From positions 1-6,921 of the forward strand of contig DAOVXM010000137.1 of the NCBI GenBank assembly GCA_030636125.1: DNA of 6,921 nucleotides. The letters are read 5' to 3'. Each line of letters begins with the position of its first letter. Position 1 is the stretch's first letter. The translations under genes and the position numbers were made by a program. The stretch comes from Chloroflexota bacterium (lineage in GTDB: Bacteria; Chloroflexota; Anaerolineae; Anaerolineales; UBA4823). Below are positions 6,116-6,921 of this stretch, one piece after another. Under the pieces are notes generated by a model. That model worked only from the letters and a program-made list of their open reading frames with translations. It ran no database searches and was not told where the DNA came from.

Positions 6116-6135
6116 AGTCTCAACATCTTGAGATT
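6116..6135 (+). repeat. short inverted repeat after the Crp/Fnr gene
   Basis: TCTCAA (6118-6123) and TTGAGA (6128-6133) are perfect inverted repeats around a CATC loop. A G-T pair and an A-T pair extend the stem by two. It starts 27 nt after the stop of the regulator gene. The stem is AT-rich and is not followed by a T run, so it is a poor intrinsic terminator. It could be a weak mRNA 3'-end structure or a protein site. Confidence 0.4.
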
Positions 6136-6190
6136 CTCTCTGAGGCGATAAAAATTTACCTGCTTGTTGAAGTAAAGTTAAATAAACGAA

Positions 6191-6204
6191 TTTAAGCTAT
6201 CAAA
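6191..6204. promoter_or_regulatory. possible Crp/Fnr-type binding site upstream of the cupin gene
   Basis: TTTAAGCTATCAAA has the 5-4-5 layout of FNR/DNR boxes, with arms TTTAA and TCAAA matching as inverted repeats at four of five bases. It agrees only poorly with the TTGAT-N4-ATCAA consensus. Its centre lies about 40 bp before the start expected from the TATAAT at 6225, which is where class II activators of this family bind. The position is the main support. Confidence 0.3.
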
Positions 6205-6224
6205 CATCATATGAATAAACAAGC

Positions 6225-6230
6225 TATAAT
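6225..6230 (+). promoter_or_regulatory. -10 box of the cupin/membrane-protein unit
   Basis: This is a perfect TATAAT, predicting a start near 6237-6239. No TTGACA-like -35 is found 16-18 nt upstream and there is no TGn extension. That is typical of a promoter that relies on an activator. Confidence 0.55.
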
Positions 6231-6251
6231 TGGGCTCGGACTTTTATGATT

Positions 6252-6258
6252 AAGGAGG
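6252..6258 (+). promoter_or_regulatory. ribosome binding site of the cupin gene
   Basis: AAGGAGG is a near-perfect anti-16S match. It lies inside codons 3-5 of the longer reading frame that opens at 6246, and 14 nt before the ATG at 6273. This favours 6273 as the start, although the spacing is longer than usual. Confidence 0.55.
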
Positions 6259-6272
6259 AAAACCCTAAACTA

Positions 6273-6599
6273 ATGAAACCAACCTACGCTTATATACCTG
6301 ATGTATCCCAAACTATCTCTGATATCCCTCCTGACAGCATCGTCAGCAGGACAATACACTCGGATGATACGGTAAAAGTGATGTTATTCGGCTTCGCTGC
6401 CGGTCAAGAGCTGTCTGAACATACCGCTTCGATGCCTGCTATCCTCCATATCCTAGATGGTGAAGCTCGCCTTACTCTCGGCGAAGAAAAGCATCAAGCT
6501 CGAGCTGGCACCTGGGTCCATATGCCGGCGAAATTACCTCATAGTGTCTTTGCAGAGGAACCGGTGATAATGCTCTTGATTCTCATTAAATCGACTTAA
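6273..6599 (+). CDS. small single-domain cupin
   Basis: This is a 108-aa protein (117 aa if started at 6246) that is essentially one cupin beta-barrel. Cupin motif 1 is seen as G44-x5-H50 ... G63 (the region reads GQELSEHTASMPAILHILDG), and motif 2 as G79-x5-P85 ... H90. Of the usual metal ligands only His50 and His90 are at their standard places. The second His and the Glu of motif 1 are missing, while His59 and His83 lie nearby and could substitute. It is cytosolic, with no signal peptide. The function is unknown: small cupins act as enzymes, metal or ligand sensors, or storage proteins. The start at 6273 follows AAGGAGG; the start at 6246 lacks a ribosome site. It lies downstream of a Crp/Fnr regulator and a TATAAT box, and its TAA stop overlaps the next ATG (TAATG), so it is co-translated with the membrane protein. 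Confidence 0.82.
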   Translation: MKPTYAYIPDVSQTISDIPPDSIVSRTIHSDDTVKVMLFGFAAGQELSEHTASMPAILHILDGEARLTLGEEKHQARAGTWVHMPAKLPHSVFAEEPVIMLLILIKST

Positions 6600-6921
6600 T
6601 GGAAAGTTCAAGGAGTTTCAAGCCCCTTTTTATAATTCTCTCAATCCTAGCTTTATTAGCCGCCCTTTGGTCTGGTTGGATACGACTAGGGTGGCGATTT
6701 CCCTACATCCCACTCACCTTGCCCTTCTCCCATGGACCATTGATGGTCTCGGCTTTCCTGGGCACTCTAATCTCACTTGAGCGCGCCGTCGCCCTCAAAA
6801 AACGTTGGATGTATCTTGCTCCCCTTTTGAGTGGATTAGGTGGAGTAGCTCTACTACTTAATGCAACCAGCCTGCTTGTCCCGCTGTTATTCTGCCTCAG
6901 CAGTATAATCTTAGTTCTCCT
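6599..6921 (+). CDS. polytopic membrane protein, N-terminal part (3' end outside window)
   Basis: The ATG shares one base with the cupin stop (TAATG), and the frame is open for 107 codons to the window edge. The protein is strongly hydrophobic, with likely membrane helices at about 9-30, 45-66, 71-88 and 92 onward. The second segment carries HGPLMV (45-50) and LERAVAL (60-66), i.e. a His near the membrane face plus a Glu-Arg pair. This HGPLM/LERAVAL pattern resembles uncharacterised membrane proteins I recall beside respiratory or denitrification genes. A His near a helix end is also the kind of residue that binds haem in NnrS or cytochrome-oxidase-like proteins. That link is a guess and I cannot assign a family. 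The overlap with the cupin gene implies coupled expression. Confidence 0.78.
   Translation, partial: MESSRSFKPLFIILSILALLAALWSGWIRLGWRFPYIPLTLPFSHGPLMVSAFLGTLISLERAVALKKRWMYLAPLLSGLGGVALLLNATSLLVPLLFCLSSIILVL

Noticed and set aside
6116..6135. Hairpin after the Crp/Fnr gene as an intrinsic terminator
   Set aside because: The stem is short and AT-rich, and a T-run does not follow. It is kept only as an inverted repeat.

Overview
The window reads as ordinary bacterial chromosome of moderate GC. It holds two transcription units that diverge from a compact control region at about 4912-4993. Several proteins resemble families I associate with Chloroflexota (Anaerolineae-like): the TetR/ABC/ABC/two-TM protein/hydrolase string, the 112-residue orphan, and the cupin with a conserved membrane protein. 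Candidate leaderless promoters fit that guess. The taxonomic call is inference, as the window has no rRNA or other marker.

Left, minus-strand unit (4974 down to 1): a TetR-family repressor, two ABC half-transporters overlapping by 4 nt, a small two-helix membrane protein, and an alpha/beta hydrolase cut by the window edge. Gaps after the first ABC gene are -4, 29 and 13 nt, so these genes are almost certainly one operon. The two half-transporters form a textbook asymmetric heterodimeric exporter. The first has Asp for the catalytic Glu and Gln for the switch His. The second has a damaged signature motif (LSLGQ). All three changes fall in the same composite ATP site, leaving one canonical and one degenerate site. 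The TetR promoter (TTGACG-17-TAAAAT) is followed at its start site by a 20-bp imperfect palindrome of TetR-operator type. I infer an autoregulated, inducible drug or metabolite efflux operon.

Right, plus-strand genes (4959 to 6921): a 112-aa protein of unknown function, a Crp/Fnr-family regulator without Fe-S cysteines, a small cupin, and the start of a polytopic membrane protein. The first two have -10-like boxes only 5-7 nt before the ATG and no Shine-Dalgarno, suggesting leaderless mRNAs. The cupin and membrane genes are coupled by a TAATG junction behind a perfect TATAAT box, with a weak palindrome upstream that a Crp/Fnr regulator might bind. Such regulator/cupin/membrane sets remind me of nitric-oxide or denitrification-response loci, but nothing in the window proves that.

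I found no RNA genes, mobile elements, CRISPR arrays or long repeats. There is no gene-free stretch above 300 bases; the longest, 6090-6272, holds a small hairpin and the cupin promoter. I see no clear evidence of an undescribed defence or mobile system. The least explained parts are the cupin/membrane pair and the 112-aa orphan.
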